Notes: generated by a model not told the origin, from the sequence alone. A stretch of DNA of 64,000 nucleotides from GCA-2709075 sp964492555 (GCA_964492555.1 CAZBKQ010000009.1:1-64000); one strand, 5' to 3'. Shown: positions 1-9,224, counted from the first letter of the stretch. Made by a program: numbers and translations.

Positions 1-1
1 C

Positions 2-277
2 GAACATTCCAGCCGGCTCGCGTCGCGGGGCATACCGTTTTCCGGTTTTGTCCTCACCTTCGGGCTGGGCTTCATGCTGGTCGGCGGAGTCTCCGTCGCC
101 ATCGATTATTACGCCCAATATGGCAGTGTCCTGCTGATCCTCTTCACCATGGCGGCGATTTACGTCCATCACAATTTCTGGGACACAACCGACCCGATGG
201 AGAAGAACCGCAAGCTCTATATCGCCTGCAACAACACGGCGGTGATCGGCGGGGTTTTATTGATTATTTCGCTCTGA
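2..277 (+). CDS. DoxX family membrane protein (3' part only)
   Basis: The frame is open to the left edge, so the 5' end lies outside the window. The visible C-terminal part of about 91 residues has hydrophobic segments and the motif FHxxFW in the form VHHNFW followed by a D-P-M-E-K stretch and a final hydrophobic helix. This pattern is typical of the DoxX family of small four-helix inner-membrane proteins. Their biochemical role is poorly defined; some are linked to thiosulfate oxidation or redox homeostasis. The next gene downstream, on the same strand, is a flavin reductase-like protein, so a redox-related pair is possible, but that is inference. Confidence 0.7.
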   Translation, partial: EHSSRLASRGIPFSGFVLTFGLGFMLVGGVSVAIDYYAQYGSVLLILFTMAAIYVHHNFWDTTDPMEKNRKLYIACNNTAVIGGVLLIISL

Positions 278-351
278 CCCGGTGGCGGGAGACACGCGCG
301 CCCGCTATTTTCCCCCGCAATTTTTCAGACAGTTTCAGGGAGATTCTATCT

Positions 352-852
352 ATGGATGCCGACAAGAAAAAAACCGCCCTTCGCATGATCCCCTACGGGA
401 TTTACGTGCTGACCGCCAAGGACGGCGACAATATCGCCGCGGCGACCGTTAACTGGGTGACGCAAACCTCTTTTGACCCACCGCTGGTCGCCATCGGGGT
501 CAAGGCGGATTCCGGCGCCTATGAGGCCTTGAAGGGCGCGGGCTGCTTCGCGCTCAACATGCTCGGCAAGGGCCAACAGGGCGCGGCCTTCGCCTTCTTC
601 AAACCGGCCGATGTCGAGGACGGCAAGATCAGCGGCGAGCCCTATCATGACGGCTCCACCGGATCACCGGTGCTGCAAAGCGCGCCCGCCTGCGTCGAGT
701 TCAAGGTGGCTGAAATCGTCGAGAAAGGCGATCACCATATCGTCGTCGGCGAAGCGGTCGATGTGCATGGCACGGACGGCATCGACGGACGCCCGGACGA
801 AGCCATCCTGCTGATGGGCGAACTGGGCGATAACGTCTTTTACGGCGGCTGA
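352..852 (+). CDS. Flavin reductase-like, FMN-binding protein
   Basis: This 166-residue protein begins with a short charged tail and then a segment (IPYGIYVLTAKDGD, followed by AATVNWVTQTSFDPP) that matches the start of the flavin reductase-like split-barrel domain, where FMN is held by the T-x-x-W-x-x-Q/S region and the following S-F-x-P-P. The domain fills the whole protein, so it is a stand-alone reductase or FMN carrier of usual length. Such proteins supply reduced flavin to partner oxygenases or act as FMN-dependent reductases. No partner monooxygenase is adjacent. A GGGAG about 10 bases upstream supports the ATG. A bidirectional terminator follows. Confidence 0.8.
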   Translation: MDADKKKTALRMIPYGIYVLTAKDGDNIAAATVNWVTQTSFDPPLVAIGVKADSGAYEALKGAGCFALNMLGKGQQGAAFAFFKPADVEDGKISGEPYHDGSTGSPVLQSAPACVEFKVAEIVEKGDHHIVVGEAVDVHGTDGIDGRPDEAILLMGELGDNVFYGG

Positions 853-870
853 GCCCGACAACATCCGGAT

Positions 871-909
871 AAAAAAAGAAACCCGCCTCCACTCCGGAGG
901 CGGGTTTTT
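871..909. terminator. Bidirectional Rho-independent terminator
   Basis: A 10-bp perfect stem (acccgcctcc paired with ggaggcgggt, 5-nt loop) has an A-run on its left and a T-run on its right. It can therefore end transcripts from both sides. It sits between the convergent flavin reductase-like gene and the TctC-like gene. Confidence 0.9.
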
Positions 910-927
910 CGTTACGCGGATTTAGCC

Positions 928-2196
928 TTATTTGCAGGCGATGTTTTTCGCCAGCCCGTGATGACCGGGAAAGGTCACCTCGCACATCAGACCGGCTTTC
1001 AGATTCTTGGTCTTCGCCTTTTTCCCGGCGATCTCGACCTTGGTCCGCTTACCATGAAGCTTTGCGCGCTGTTCCTTGCCGTCAATCATGAAATAGACAT
1101 AGCGGCCTTTCTTCTTTGTCAGCGCCACATTGACCTTTTTCCAGATAATCTTGCGCTTGGATTCACCGACTTTCGCGGGCTTACGATACCCGGCGACCAG
1201 CGAAGCAACTTTCTTGTCGGTCTTATAAAGACGCTTGACCAGCCGTTCGACTTCTTCACCGGAAATCGGATCGATTTCGAGACGGCGCTTCACGGCATCT
1301 TTAAGGAAAACCGGATCCTTCGCGGTGTCCATGAACGCCTTCCGAATGGCGGCAAGGCGTGCTTTCGGCATGCCGGGCGGGCCAACGAACGGGCGGCCCA
1401 TTTCCTGCGTCCCGAAAACGATTTCGAGCATCGCCCGGTCCCGTGGATTGGTGATGTAATCCATCATCACCGGAACCTTGCCATCCAGCTCCGCATGAGA
1501 TGTATCGGAAAACTGGAGCAGCAAGTTGACTTTCTTGTCCTTGATGAAGTCGGGACGCGCCGTTTTCAGACTGCCCCAGCCATAGCCGCACAACCCGTCC
1601 AGCTCGCCACGCTCCATCGCAAGAAAAACTTCTGCCGGATCGTAACCGCGGATGATCTTGAACTTGGTGCCCGCCATTGAGTTCAGCATGCGCGGCATGA
1701 CCGAACCCGTCGCGGTCGAGGAGCTCGTGCCCACGATCGCCTGCATCTTCTGGGCGTCTTCAAAGGTTTTCACCTTGGACGTATGCCAGGTGAAACAGAC
1801 GCTCTTCTGCTTGGCGAGACTGCCGATCCAGCTCATCTCACGCCCATCGAACTTGGTGCCCTTGGGGTAGACATGCGGCTCAAGCCCCATCCGTTCATGG
1901 ATCAGCCCGAACATGGAACCGTCGCGCGGCCCGACATTATACATCCAGTTGGCAAGCACACGCCCGGAACCACCGGTACGGCTGCCAATGATGATGTTTG
2001 GATTGCCCGGCATATGGCGCGGCATGTGGTCTTTAAGCGCCAGCGCGTAAGCGGTATAGGACCCGCCCGGGGACAAGCCGGACCAGATCGTAATGGTCTT
2101 TCCCTTATAGAAATCGGCGACCTCGTCGGCGATTGCCGGCGACGTGGCCATCAGGGCAGCGCCAAGCGCAGCTGCCACAGCAACAGTCATCTTCAT
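928..2196 (-). CDS. TctC/Bug-like periplasmic binding protein with extra C-terminal domain
   Basis: The 422-residue product starts with a clear Sec signal peptide (cleavage likely after A-I-A, residue 23). It continues with a type II periplasmic binding fold resembling the receptor of tripartite tricarboxylate transporters: F-Y-K-G-K-T-I, the S-P-G-G-S ligand loop near 41-46, and G-G-S-G near 75-78. The binding domain ends near residue 335. Residues about 340-422 form a lysine-rich, strand-rich tail with V-E-I-A-G-K-K-A-K followed by N-L-K-A-G-L, reminiscent of small periplasmic beta-barrels. Usual family members are about 320 residues. No TctA or TctB gene lies nearby. The ligand cannot be told from sequence. 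Confidence 0.75.
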   Translation of the reverse strand: MKMTVAVAAALGAALMATSPAIADEVADFYKGKTITIWSGLSPGGSYTAYALALKDHMPRHMPGNPNIIIGSRTGGSGRVLANWMYNVGPRDGSMFGLIHERMGLEPHVYPKGTKFDGREMSWIGSLAKQKSVCFTWHTSKVKTFEDAQKMQAIVGTSSSTATGSVMPRMLNSMAGTKFKIIRGYDPAEVFLAMERGELDGLCGYGWGSLKTARPDFIKDKKVNLLLQFSDTSHAELDGKVPVMMDYITNPRDRAMLEIVFGTQEMGRPFVGPPGMPKARLAAIRKAFMDTAKDPVFLKDAVKRRLEIDPISGEEVERLVKRLYKTDKKVASLVAGYRKPAKVGESKRKIIWKKVNVALTKKKGRYVYFMIDGKEQRAKLHGKRTKVEIAGKKAKTKNLKAGLMCEVTFPGHHGLAKNIACK

Positions 2197-2420
2197 CGTG
2201 AGACTCCCTTCTCAATGTGTGTAGTCGCCCCTGGCTCGGGTTATAGTTGTGTTTGGCCAGGTACTCTGACGACGTCAAAACTATACGCCCCTCGGACAGA
2301 TTGAGCAAAGCTCGGACCGGGCAATGGAACGAACCGCGCGCGACACCGTGCCGCATATGGTGCTTTACCCCGCTATCAGATACTTTCAAGAGAGAAAAGG
2401 CACAAACAAGGAGGCGCATG

Positions 2421-3491
2421 ATGTCCGAGAATCCGTTCAAACTCTCCAGAACCGAACGACAACCCGCCGCCGCCGGTAAGCCGGTTATCGACCCCGCCGG
2501 CTGGTATCCGGAAGATGTCGCCGCCTGCGAGGACTGGCGCTATGTACTGTCCCGCGAAGAAATCGCGGAAATCGATGCCGCCGTGCAGTCCGTGCGCGAA
2601 CGCGGCATGGATATCGTGGATATCACCAAAGAGGATTTCCCGCTGCCGAAAGTCAGCGCCGCGCTGGGACAAATCCGCGAACAGCTTCAGAACGGATTCG
2701 GCTTTACCCAAATTCGCGGCATGCCGGTCGAAAAATGGTCGAAGGCGGAAGCCGCCGCTGCCTTTTACGGGCTGGGCGTGCATCTCGGACGGCCGCTATC
2801 GCAGAATGGCGGCGGCGACATGCTGGGCCATATCAAGGATCTCGGCGGTGATTACAGTGACCCAAAGACACGCGGCTATCTGACCAACGCGCGGATGGGC
2901 TTCCATGCCGATCAGTGCGATTACGTGGTGCTGTTCTGCCTGCAACAGGCGAAAACGGGCGGCTCCAGCCGGATCGCCAGTTCCGTCACCGTCTATAACG
3001 AAATTCTGAATCAGACGCCGGAACTGCTTCCCGAACTGACCGCGCCGAGTCACTGGTCGCTGCATGGCGAGATCAATCCGGGCGAGAAACCCTGGTACGA
3101 TCTGTCGGTGTTTAATTTCGAGGACGGCTATTTTTCAGCCAAGGGGGTTTCGTCCCACATCATGAAATCCCAGGCAATTCCCGAAGTCCCGCGCTATAGC
3201 GAAAAGCGGCTGGAGGCATTCGACAAATACCGCGAAACGGCCGTCGCGGTATCGACAACCGTCGATGTCATTCCGGGTGACATCAATTTTCTGCATAATC
3301 ACGTGGTGCTGCATTCGCGCGACGCGTTCGAGGACTGGCCGGAACCGGAACGCAAGCGGCATCTTTACCGGTTGTGGCTGAATGACGACGAACATGCCCG
3401 CCCGATCCCGCAGGTGTTCCGCGACAATATTCAGGGTCTTTGGGTCGAAGGCGTCAAACCGCACGCCGATATAGATGTGGGGGCCGCGTAA
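2421..3491 (+). CDS. TauD/TfdA-family Fe(II)/2-oxoglutarate dioxygenase
   Basis: The 356-residue protein carries the HxD iron-binding pair in F-H-A-D-Q-C-D and a distal histidine in L-H-S-R-D-A-F, together with the later arginine-rich R-K-R-H-L-Y-R-L-W-L strand that closes the double-stranded beta helix. These are hallmarks of the TauD/TfdA family, which hydroxylates small substrates using 2-oxoglutarate, oxygen and Fe(II). Substrate is unknown. AAGGAGG at 2408-2414 precedes two consecutive ATG codons; the second, at 2421, has better spacing (6 nt), while 2418 is also possible. The gene is divergent from the TctC-like gene. Confidence 0.82.
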   Translation: MSENPFKLSRTERQPAAAGKPVIDPAGWYPEDVAACEDWRYVLSREEIAEIDAAVQSVRERGMDIVDITKEDFPLPKVSAALGQIREQLQNGFGFTQIRGMPVEKWSKAEAAAAFYGLGVHLGRPLSQNGGGDMLGHIKDLGGDYSDPKTRGYLTNARMGFHADQCDYVVLFCLQQAKTGGSSRIASSVTVYNEILNQTPELLPELTAPSHWSLHGEINPGEKPWYDLSVFNFEDGYFSAKGVSSHIMKSQAIPEVPRYSEKRLEAFDKYRETAVAVSTTVDVIPGDINFLHNHVVLHSRDAFEDWPEPERKRHLYRLWLNDDEHARPIPQVFRDNIQGLWVEGVKPHADIDVGAA

Positions 3492-3551
3492 CCGCGCGGC
3501 TTCTCCTCACCGGAAGAACTTGAAGACGGCGGATTCCGGTTCGGCGAGTAT

Positions 3552-4289
3552 CTAATCGACGCTGACGGGCCTACCTGTAATTGTGCTGATGCGATATCCG
3601 TCCGCCTGCGCGACGCGGTCGCAGAAGGCGCGGATTTCGCTCTTATGATCCGGGATATCGTGAATTTCAAGCGACATGGCGCGCACGCTATCGGGATTGA
3701 AATCATCCATGGCGAGCAGCGGATATTCGGCCCCCTCAATATCCATTTTCAGGAAATCAATCGGCTCGGCCAGCATCTCGTGGAAATCGAGCAACGGCAC
3801 GTCGACTTCCTCCACCCGCCATCCCATATCGGGGCGTGCACCAAGATGGGTCGCCACGTTGACCGGCTGGGCGGCATTGACGGTCAGGGTTGCCGTCCCG
3901 GGCCGGTCCGCAACAGCCTTGTTGAGAAGCGTGACATCGCGGTCGCGCCCGCCCAGATAGCTCGCCATATTTTTTTCCAGTACCCGGAATGTATAGGGAT
4001 TGGCCTCAACACAGGTAAGACGGCAATCGGGGAATTCCTCCAGAAACCAGATCGAGGCGAGCCCGATGAATGTACCGAGATCGACGATACGGGGGCGCGC
4101 GGGCATCGCGACCGGCGGCGAATATTCGCCACTCACAAAAATACCGCCATACATGCCGGGCAGCGCATGCGACCGGCCGAGCCGGCATGACGGATGAAAC
4201 AGGCGGATCGTTTCCGGTTCCCGCACGCGCAGCGCATATTGCCGCGCGAGCCGGATGGCAAAATGCTGCAGACGGGCGATGGCACTCAT
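3552..4289 (-). CDS. FkbM-family SAM-dependent methyltransferase
   Basis: The 245-residue protein has a Rossmann-type SAM motif I (I-V-D-L-G-T-F-I-G), the acidic ribose-binding residue in C-V-E-A-N-P-Y, and the diagnostic FkbM block F-L-K-M-D-I-E-G-A-E-Y, then L-E-I-H-D near the C-terminus. FkbM enzymes usually O-methylate sugars, lipids or secondary metabolites. The acceptor here is unknown. The gene lies directly downstream of the TRAP permease genes on the same strand, 13 nt from the DctM stop, so it may be co-transcribed with them, although a functional link is not obvious. Confidence 0.85.
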   Translation of the reverse strand: MSAIARLQHFAIRLARQYALRVREPETIRLFHPSCRLGRSHALPGMYGGIFVSGEYSPPVAMPARPRIVDLGTFIGLASIWFLEEFPDCRLTCVEANPYTFRVLEKNMASYLGGRDRDVTLLNKAVADRPGTATLTVNAAQPVNVATHLGARPDMGWRVEEVDVPLLDFHEMLAEPIDFLKMDIEGAEYPLLAMDDFNPDSVRAMSLEIHDIPDHKSEIRAFCDRVAQADGYRISTITGRPVSVD

Positions 4290-4302
4290 GGAATACGGCG
4301 CC

Positions 4303-5682
4303 CTATCCGAACAGCTGCTTGGGCAGCCAGGTGGCGAGCCCGGTCCAATAGGCGACGATACAGAGCCCGATCAGCTGGATGATCACAAACGGGATGACGC
4401 CGCGATAGATATCCATCGTGGTAACGCTGGCCGGCGCGACACCGCGTAGATAGAACAGCGCGAAGCCAAAGGGCGGAGTCAGGAAGCTGGTCTGTAGATT
4501 TATCGCGATCATTACCCCGAACCAGACGGGATCGAGCCCCATCCCGAGCAGGATCGGACCTACGATGGGGACGACGACAAAAATAATCTCGATAAAATCG
4601 AGAAAGAATCCCATCACGAACATGAGCGCCATGATCGCCAACATGGCGCCAAACGCCCCGCCCGGCATGGCATTCAGCAACTCATGCACCAGATCGTCAC
4701 CGCCATAGGCGCGAAAAGTCAGGGAAAAAATCGACGCACCCAGCAAAATGACAAATACCATGCAGGAAATCTGCGTGGTCGACCGCATCACATTCCGCAA
4801 TATGTCCATAGTGAGCTGACCGCGCATCGCCGCCAGCACCATCGCGCCGACCGCGCCCACCGCCGCGCTTTCGGTCGGCGTTGCCGCGCCCACCAGAATC
4901 GACCCCAGTACCAGCACGATCAGCAGAGTGGGCGGCACCAGCACGCTGAATACCCGTTTCCCCATATCGTCGGGACGCCCGCCCTCATCGACCAGGGCGG
5001 GGCATGATTCCGGGTCGGCCACCGCCTTGAAAAACACCCAGCCCATATAAAGCACCACAAGCACCATGCCGGGGATGAAGGCGCCCGCAAACAGATCAAC
5101 CACGGAAACCGGGTCCGGCGCGAAATTTCCCTTTGCGAGCTGGGCCTGGGTATTGGCGCCCTGCAAAATGTCGCCGAGCAGCACGAGTACGATCGAGGGC
5201 GGAATGACCTGCCCCAGCGTGCCGGAGGCGCTGATCGCGCCGGTGGCGAGCTTCGGATCGTATCCGGCCTTCAGCATGGCGGGCAGCGACAGCAATCCCA
5301 TCGTAACCACCGTCGCCCCGACAATACCGGTGGAGGCCGCGAGCACCGCGCCCACCGCGATGACCGAAACGCCGAGCCCGCCGCGCATCCGGCCGAACAT
5401 CAGCCCCATCGTTTCCAGCAACTGTTCGGCAATGCGAGAGCGTTCCAGCATCACCCCCATGAAGACGAACAGAGGGACGGCGACCAGCACTTCGTTGGTC
5501 ATCACCCCGACAAAGCGCGACGGCACCGCGCCGAAAAAAGAAAGATCGATTACCCCGAACGCCGCGCCGCCGAAGGCAAACAGCAGCGAGACCCCCGCCA
5601 GCGTAAAGGCAACGGGGAACCCCAGCAGCAACACACCGCAGGTCACGGCGAACATTAACAGGCTGATATATTCAACGCCCAT
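4303..5682 (-). CDS. TRAP transporter large permease (DctM-like)
   Basis: The 459-residue, very hydrophobic protein has the DctM family architecture of about 12 helices: F-P-V-A-F-T-L-A-G near the start, P-L-F-V-F-M-G-V-M-L-E-R-S, and the family signature A-S-G-T-L-G-Q-V-I-P-P-S. It couples a sodium gradient to uptake of organic anions together with DctQ. I chose the ATG at 5682, one nucleotide after the DctQ stop, over an ATG at 5703 inside dctQ, because the family usually starts just before the first helix. No DctP binding protein is encoded nearby. Confidence 0.9.
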   Translation of the reverse strand: MGVEYISLLMFAVTCGVLLLGFPVAFTLAGVSLLFAFGGAAFGVIDLSFFGAVPSRFVGVMTNEVLVAVPLFVFMGVMLERSRIAEQLLETMGLMFGRMRGGLGVSVIAVGAVLAASTGIVGATVVTMGLLSLPAMLKAGYDPKLATGAISASGTLGQVIPPSIVLVLLGDILQGANTQAQLAKGNFAPDPVSVVDLFAGAFIPGMVLVVLYMGWVFFKAVADPESCPALVDEGGRPDDMGKRVFSVLVPPTLLIVLVLGSILVGAATPTESAAVGAVGAMVLAAMRGQLTMDILRNVMRSTTQISCMVFVILLGASIFSLTFRAYGGDDLVHELLNAMPGGAFGAMLAIMALMFVMGFFLDFIEIIFVVVPIVGPILLGMGLDPVWFGVMIAINLQTSFLTPPFGFALFYLRGVAPASVTTMDIYRGVIPFVIIQLIGLCIVAYWTGLATWLPKQLFG

Positions 5683-5683
5683 G

Positions 5684-6223
5684 TCAGCCGGCCTTTTCGC
5701 CATGCGGTACGAACTCCGTCCGCCCGTTCAGGATCAGGATCGACCGTGCCGCCAGCGACAGCCCCTGCGCAGCGACAAGGAGGCAGAATATCCAGAGCAC
5801 GGATTTCAACAGAAAAAGCCCGGGCAGCCCCCCTGCCTCGCGCGATTCCTCCAGCCCGGCCCAACTCCTGATGACGTAATCCCAGCTGCCGATGAACACC
5901 ATCACGATCATCGGCGCCAGCAACAGAATTGCGCCGCAAAGATCGACGAGCGCGCGATAGCGGTCGGTCGCGGGCCGGTAGAAAATATCTACCCTGACAT
6001 GGCCGTTATGCAGCAGCGTGTACCCCGCCCCGACCATGAAAACGATGCCGTGTAACCAGACGTAGAATTCCTGCATCCATACCCAGCCGAGCGAGAACAC
6101 ATAACGCAACACCACGACCGCGAAAGTGATCAGCACCATCGCGAGGGTCAGCCACGATACGGCGCGGCCCACTGTTTCGTTGATCTTGTCGATTGTCCGG
6201 ACGAAACCGGCGAGCGCGTCCAC
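5684..6223 (-). CDS. TRAP transporter small permease (DctQ-like)
   Basis: This 179-residue protein has four predicted membrane segments and the family features W-M-Q-E-F-Y-V-W-L-H-G-I-V-F-M after helix two and G-H-V-R-V-D-I-F-Y on the following loop. Both are typical of DctQ subunits, which partner the large permease. It is immediately upstream of dctM (1-nt gap), as in most TRAP operons. The gene upstream on the same strand is parC, 34 nt away, which is unrelated in function. Confidence 0.9.
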   Translation of the reverse strand: MDALAGFVRTIDKINETVGRAVSWLTLAMVLITFAVVVLRYVFSLGWVWMQEFYVWLHGIVFMVGAGYTLLHNGHVRVDIFYRPATDRYRALVDLCGAILLLAPMIVMVFIGSWDYVIRSWAGLEESREAGGLPGLFLLKSVLWIFCLLVAAQGLSLAARSILILNGRTEFVPHGEKAG

Positions 6224-6257
6224 CCTGCCCCCTCAAGCTGTCTGGGGAATACTTTTC

Positions 6258-8483
6258 CTATCCGAACCTATTGGAACGCGGGAACCCGCGCGGCGCAAGA
6301 CGCCCGGCCTGGGCACGCTTGCCGATATAGAGCTTCAGATCGGTTTCCGTCCGGGTGCGTTCACCCGATTTCCAGCTTAACCCGTCTTTCAGGGTAAAGG
6401 CCTTCACATCGGCCAGCCCGCCATCCTTATAGCTTTGCAGCTTCACGCCGCGCCCCCGGGTCATTTCCGGCAGTTCGGAGAGCGGAAACAGGATCAGCTT
6501 GTGGTTCTCACCGACCACCGCCAGCGTATCGCCTTCCGCGTCAGCGCAGGCCCGGGCCTCCACCTCACCCGATACATTCAGCACCTGTTTGCCGGTGCGG
6601 GTCTGAGCGATGACCTCGTTTTCCGGCACCACAAACCCGCGCCCGTCACTGGACGCGACCACCAGCTTGCGTTCCGGCTGGTGCACCATCATGCCGATGA
6701 TGTCGTGATCGTTACCGAGATCGACCATCAGCTTTACAGGTTCGCCATGGCCGCGCCCACCAGGCAGCTTGTCGCAACCGATCGTGTAGAACCGCCCATT
6801 GGTGCCGAATATCAGGAGCTTGTCCGTCGTCTGCGCCTTCAGAATAAAGCGGCCGCGATCACCTTCCTTGAATTTCAGCCCCGATGCGTCGTCCAGATGC
6901 CCCTTGGCGGCGCGGATCCAGCCCTTCTGCGAACAGATAATGGTGATCGGCTCGCGTTCGATCATGGCGGTCAACGGAACGACGGTGGCGCTCGGCGCCT
7001 CGCCGATTTCGGTTCGCCGCGCCCCCAGCTCCGTCTTCTTGCCGAAGCGCTTGCGGATATCGCCGATTTCCTCACCGATCTGTTTCCAGCGCAGCTTCCT
7101 GTCGCGCAGCAATTTCCTGAGCGCCTTTTGTTCAGCTTCAAGCCCTTCGATTTCCACGCGGATGGTAATTTCCTCCAGCCGGCGCAAGCTGCGCAGCCGC
7201 ATATTGAGGATGGCTTCGGCCTGATTTTCGGTCAGGTCCCAGCGCTTCATCAGCACCGGCTTGGGCTCGTCTTCCTCGCGGATGATGGCGATGACCTCAT
7301 CGAGATTGAGATAGACAATCATGTACCCGGCCAGAACCTCCAGCCGGTTCTCGATTTTTTCCAGCCGGTTATTCGACCGCCGGACCAGCACGTCATGGCG
7401 ATGATCTAGGAAACTCTGCAGCGCCTCGCGCAAATTCATCACGCGCGGCACGGTTTCCGAATCCAGAACATTTAGATTAAGCCCGATCCGGGTTTCCAGA
7501 TCGCTATTCTGGAAAATCGCCTCCATCAGCATTTCCGGTTCCATGGCGCGCGAGCGCGGCACCAGAACCAGCCTGATATCCGCGGCGGATTCGTCCCGAA
7601 TATCCTCCAGCATCGGCAGCTTGCGGGCCTGCATCAGCTCGGCGATCTTTTCGACCAGTCGGCTTTTCTGCACCTGATAGGGGATTTCCGTTACCACGAT
7701 CTGCCATTGGCCGCGGCCCAGCTTTTCCGTTTCCCACCGCGCCCGCAGGCGGAAACCGCCCCGGCCGGAAGCATAGGCTTCCTTGATGTTCTCCGCCGTC
7801 TCGGCCAGCACACCGCCGGTCGGAAAATCCGGCCCCGGCATGAATTCGATCAGCTTGTCGATGGTGGCTTTCGGAAACTTGATGAGATGCAGCAATGCGC
7901 GGCAAATCTCATCCAGATTATGCGGCGGAATAGATGTCGCCATCCCGACCGCGATCCCGGCAGCCCCATTGGCCAGCAGGTTGGGGACGGCACCGGGCAG
8001 CAGAACCGGCTCCTGCTCCGTTCCGTCATAATTTTCTCGGAAATCAACCGCGTCTTCGTCGATCCCCTCCAGCATGGCCAGCGCGTATTCGGTCAGCCGC
8101 GCTTCGGTATAGCGCATGGCGGCAGCACTATCGCCATCGACATTGCCGAAATTGCCCTGCCCCTCAACCAGCGGATAGCGTACCGCGAATTCCTGGGCGA
8201 GCCGCACCATCGCGTCGTAAACCGCCGTATCACCATGAGGGTGGTATTTACCGATAACATCGCCGACGACGCGGGCGCATTTCTTGAAACCCTGATTAGG
8301 ATCCAGCCGAAGCTGGCGCATGGCGAAAAGAAGCCGCCGATGAACGGGTTTCAGCCCGTCCCGGACATCCGGCAGCGACCGCGAGGTAATGGTCGACAGC
8401 GCATAGGCTAGATAACGCTCACCCAGCGCATCGGCCAGCGCGACGTCTTTCGGTTCCGCCGGTATTTCCGCTTTTCCCGCCAT
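6258..8483 (-). CDS. parC: DNA topoisomerase IV subunit A
   Basis: The 741-residue protein has the GyrA/ParC breakage-reunion domain. It shows L-P-D-V-R-D-G-L-K-P-V-H-R near 38-50, the quinolone-pocket region K-Y-H-P-H-G-D-T near 79-86, and the catalytic tyrosine at about residue 125 in M-R-Y-T-E. A coiled coil (E-I-T-I-R-V-E-I-E-G-L-E-A-E-Q) precedes a beta-pinwheel C-terminal domain. The length and the absence of a GyrA box point to ParC rather than GyrA. It decatenates chromosomes with ParE, which is not in the window. Threonine and aspartate (T86, D90) occupy the quinolone-contact positions held by Ser80 and Glu84 in E. coli ParC. Confidence 0.93.
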   Translation of the reverse strand: MAGKAEIPAEPKDVALADALGERYLAYALSTITSRSLPDVRDGLKPVHRRLLFAMRQLRLDPNQGFKKCARVVGDVIGKYHPHGDTAVYDAMVRLAQEFAVRYPLVEGQGNFGNVDGDSAAAMRYTEARLTEYALAMLEGIDEDAVDFRENYDGTEQEPVLLPGAVPNLLANGAAGIAVGMATSIPPHNLDEICRALLHLIKFPKATIDKLIEFMPGPDFPTGGVLAETAENIKEAYASGRGGFRLRARWETEKLGRGQWQIVVTEIPYQVQKSRLVEKIAELMQARKLPMLEDIRDESAADIRLVLVPRSRAMEPEMLMEAIFQNSDLETRIGLNLNVLDSETVPRVMNLREALQSFLDHRHDVLVRRSNNRLEKIENRLEVLAGYMIVYLNLDEVIAIIREEDEPKPVLMKRWDLTENQAEAILNMRLRSLRRLEEITIRVEIEGLEAEQKALRKLLRDRKLRWKQIGEEIGDIRKRFGKKTELGARRTEIGEAPSATVVPLTAMIEREPITIICSQKGWIRAAKGHLDDASGLKFKEGDRGRFILKAQTTDKLLIFGTNGRFYTIGCDKLPGGRGHGEPVKLMVDLGNDHDIIGMMVHQPERKLVVASSDGRGFVVPENEVIAQTRTGKQVLNVSGEVEARACADAEGDTLAVVGENHKLILFPLSELPEMTRGRGVKLQSYKDGGLADVKAFTLKDGLSWKSGERTRTETDLKLYIGKRAQAGRLAPRGFPRSNRFG

Positions 8484-8510
8484 GATCCCTTTATATACCG
8501 CCCAGCCGAT

Positions 8511-9224
8511 TCAGGTCAGGCCCGCAATCAGCCTTTCACGCGGCGGCGGCAAGGCGTCGGGCCGGTCGCCCAATACGTGCCGGCGCAGGAAATATCCGGT
8601 CAAGGAAAGCCCTTCCGCCAGGTCACCCGGTTCAGGTCGCGTATCGCCGCGCAACAGAAATCCGGGAAGCGAGAGCAACCTGCCGGCATAAGGTCGCGCC
8701 GCTACAGCCGACACCGCGCGGCCCGATCTTGGCGAGACATGGGTAAGTTCTTCGGTAACGCCGGTCGCCGCGCATTGCGACAGATCGAGCCCGAACCCGA
8801 GAACGGCCAGCAGCTCGAGTTCCCATCGGACATAGGAAACCGCCCAGCCATCCTGTTGCAGCGCGGCCAGCAATCCACCAAACATTTCATAGAGTTCCGG
8901 CACCGGTTCGCGTTCCGGCAGGGCGCGGTCAAGAAGGGTTGCCGCCGAGCTCAGCGCCAGCAGCGGCAGCGGCGTATCCAGAAAACCGGCGGCATGGGCG
9001 CGAATCATCTCGCAGCCATAGTTGCCGAGATGATCGGCTAACCGCGCCCGCCAGGTGGCGCGCAGCAGATTCCCCGGCTGGTAAAGACCCCGGCGCTTGG
9101 ACGACGCCCCGCCCCGGACCAACCCCGCGTTTCTGCCGTTTTGCTCGGTCAAAAGGGTGACGATCAGCGCGTTCTCGCCATGCCGCCGCGCCGTCAGAAC
9201 ATACCCGTTATCCGTCCATTCCAT
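8511..9224 (-). CDS. recO: DNA repair protein RecO
   Basis: The 237-residue protein has the N-terminal OB fold typical of RecO (M-E-W-T-D-N-G-Y-V-L, then R-R-H-G-E-N-A-L-I-V-T-L-L-T), G-L-V-R-G-G, P-G-N-L-L, and a helical C-terminal region with Y-V-R-W-E-L-E-L-L-A-V-L-G-F-G-L-D-L. RecO loads RecA on SSB-coated gaps with RecR. It is usual alphaproteobacterial length. It sits 27 nt upstream of parC, in the usual cluster with era and rnc, but here a gene on the opposite strand separates it from era. Confidence 0.92.
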   Translation of the reverse strand: MEWTDNGYVLTARRHGENALIVTLLTEQNGRNAGLVRGGASSKRRGLYQPGNLLRATWRARLADHLGNYGCEMIRAHAAGFLDTPLPLLALSSAATLLDRALPEREPVPELYEMFGGLLAALQQDGWAVSYVRWELELLAVLGFGLDLSQCAATGVTEELTHVSPRSGRAVSAVAARPYAGRLLSLPGFLLRGDTRPEPGDLAEGLSLTGYFLRRHVLGDRPDALPPPRERLIAGLT

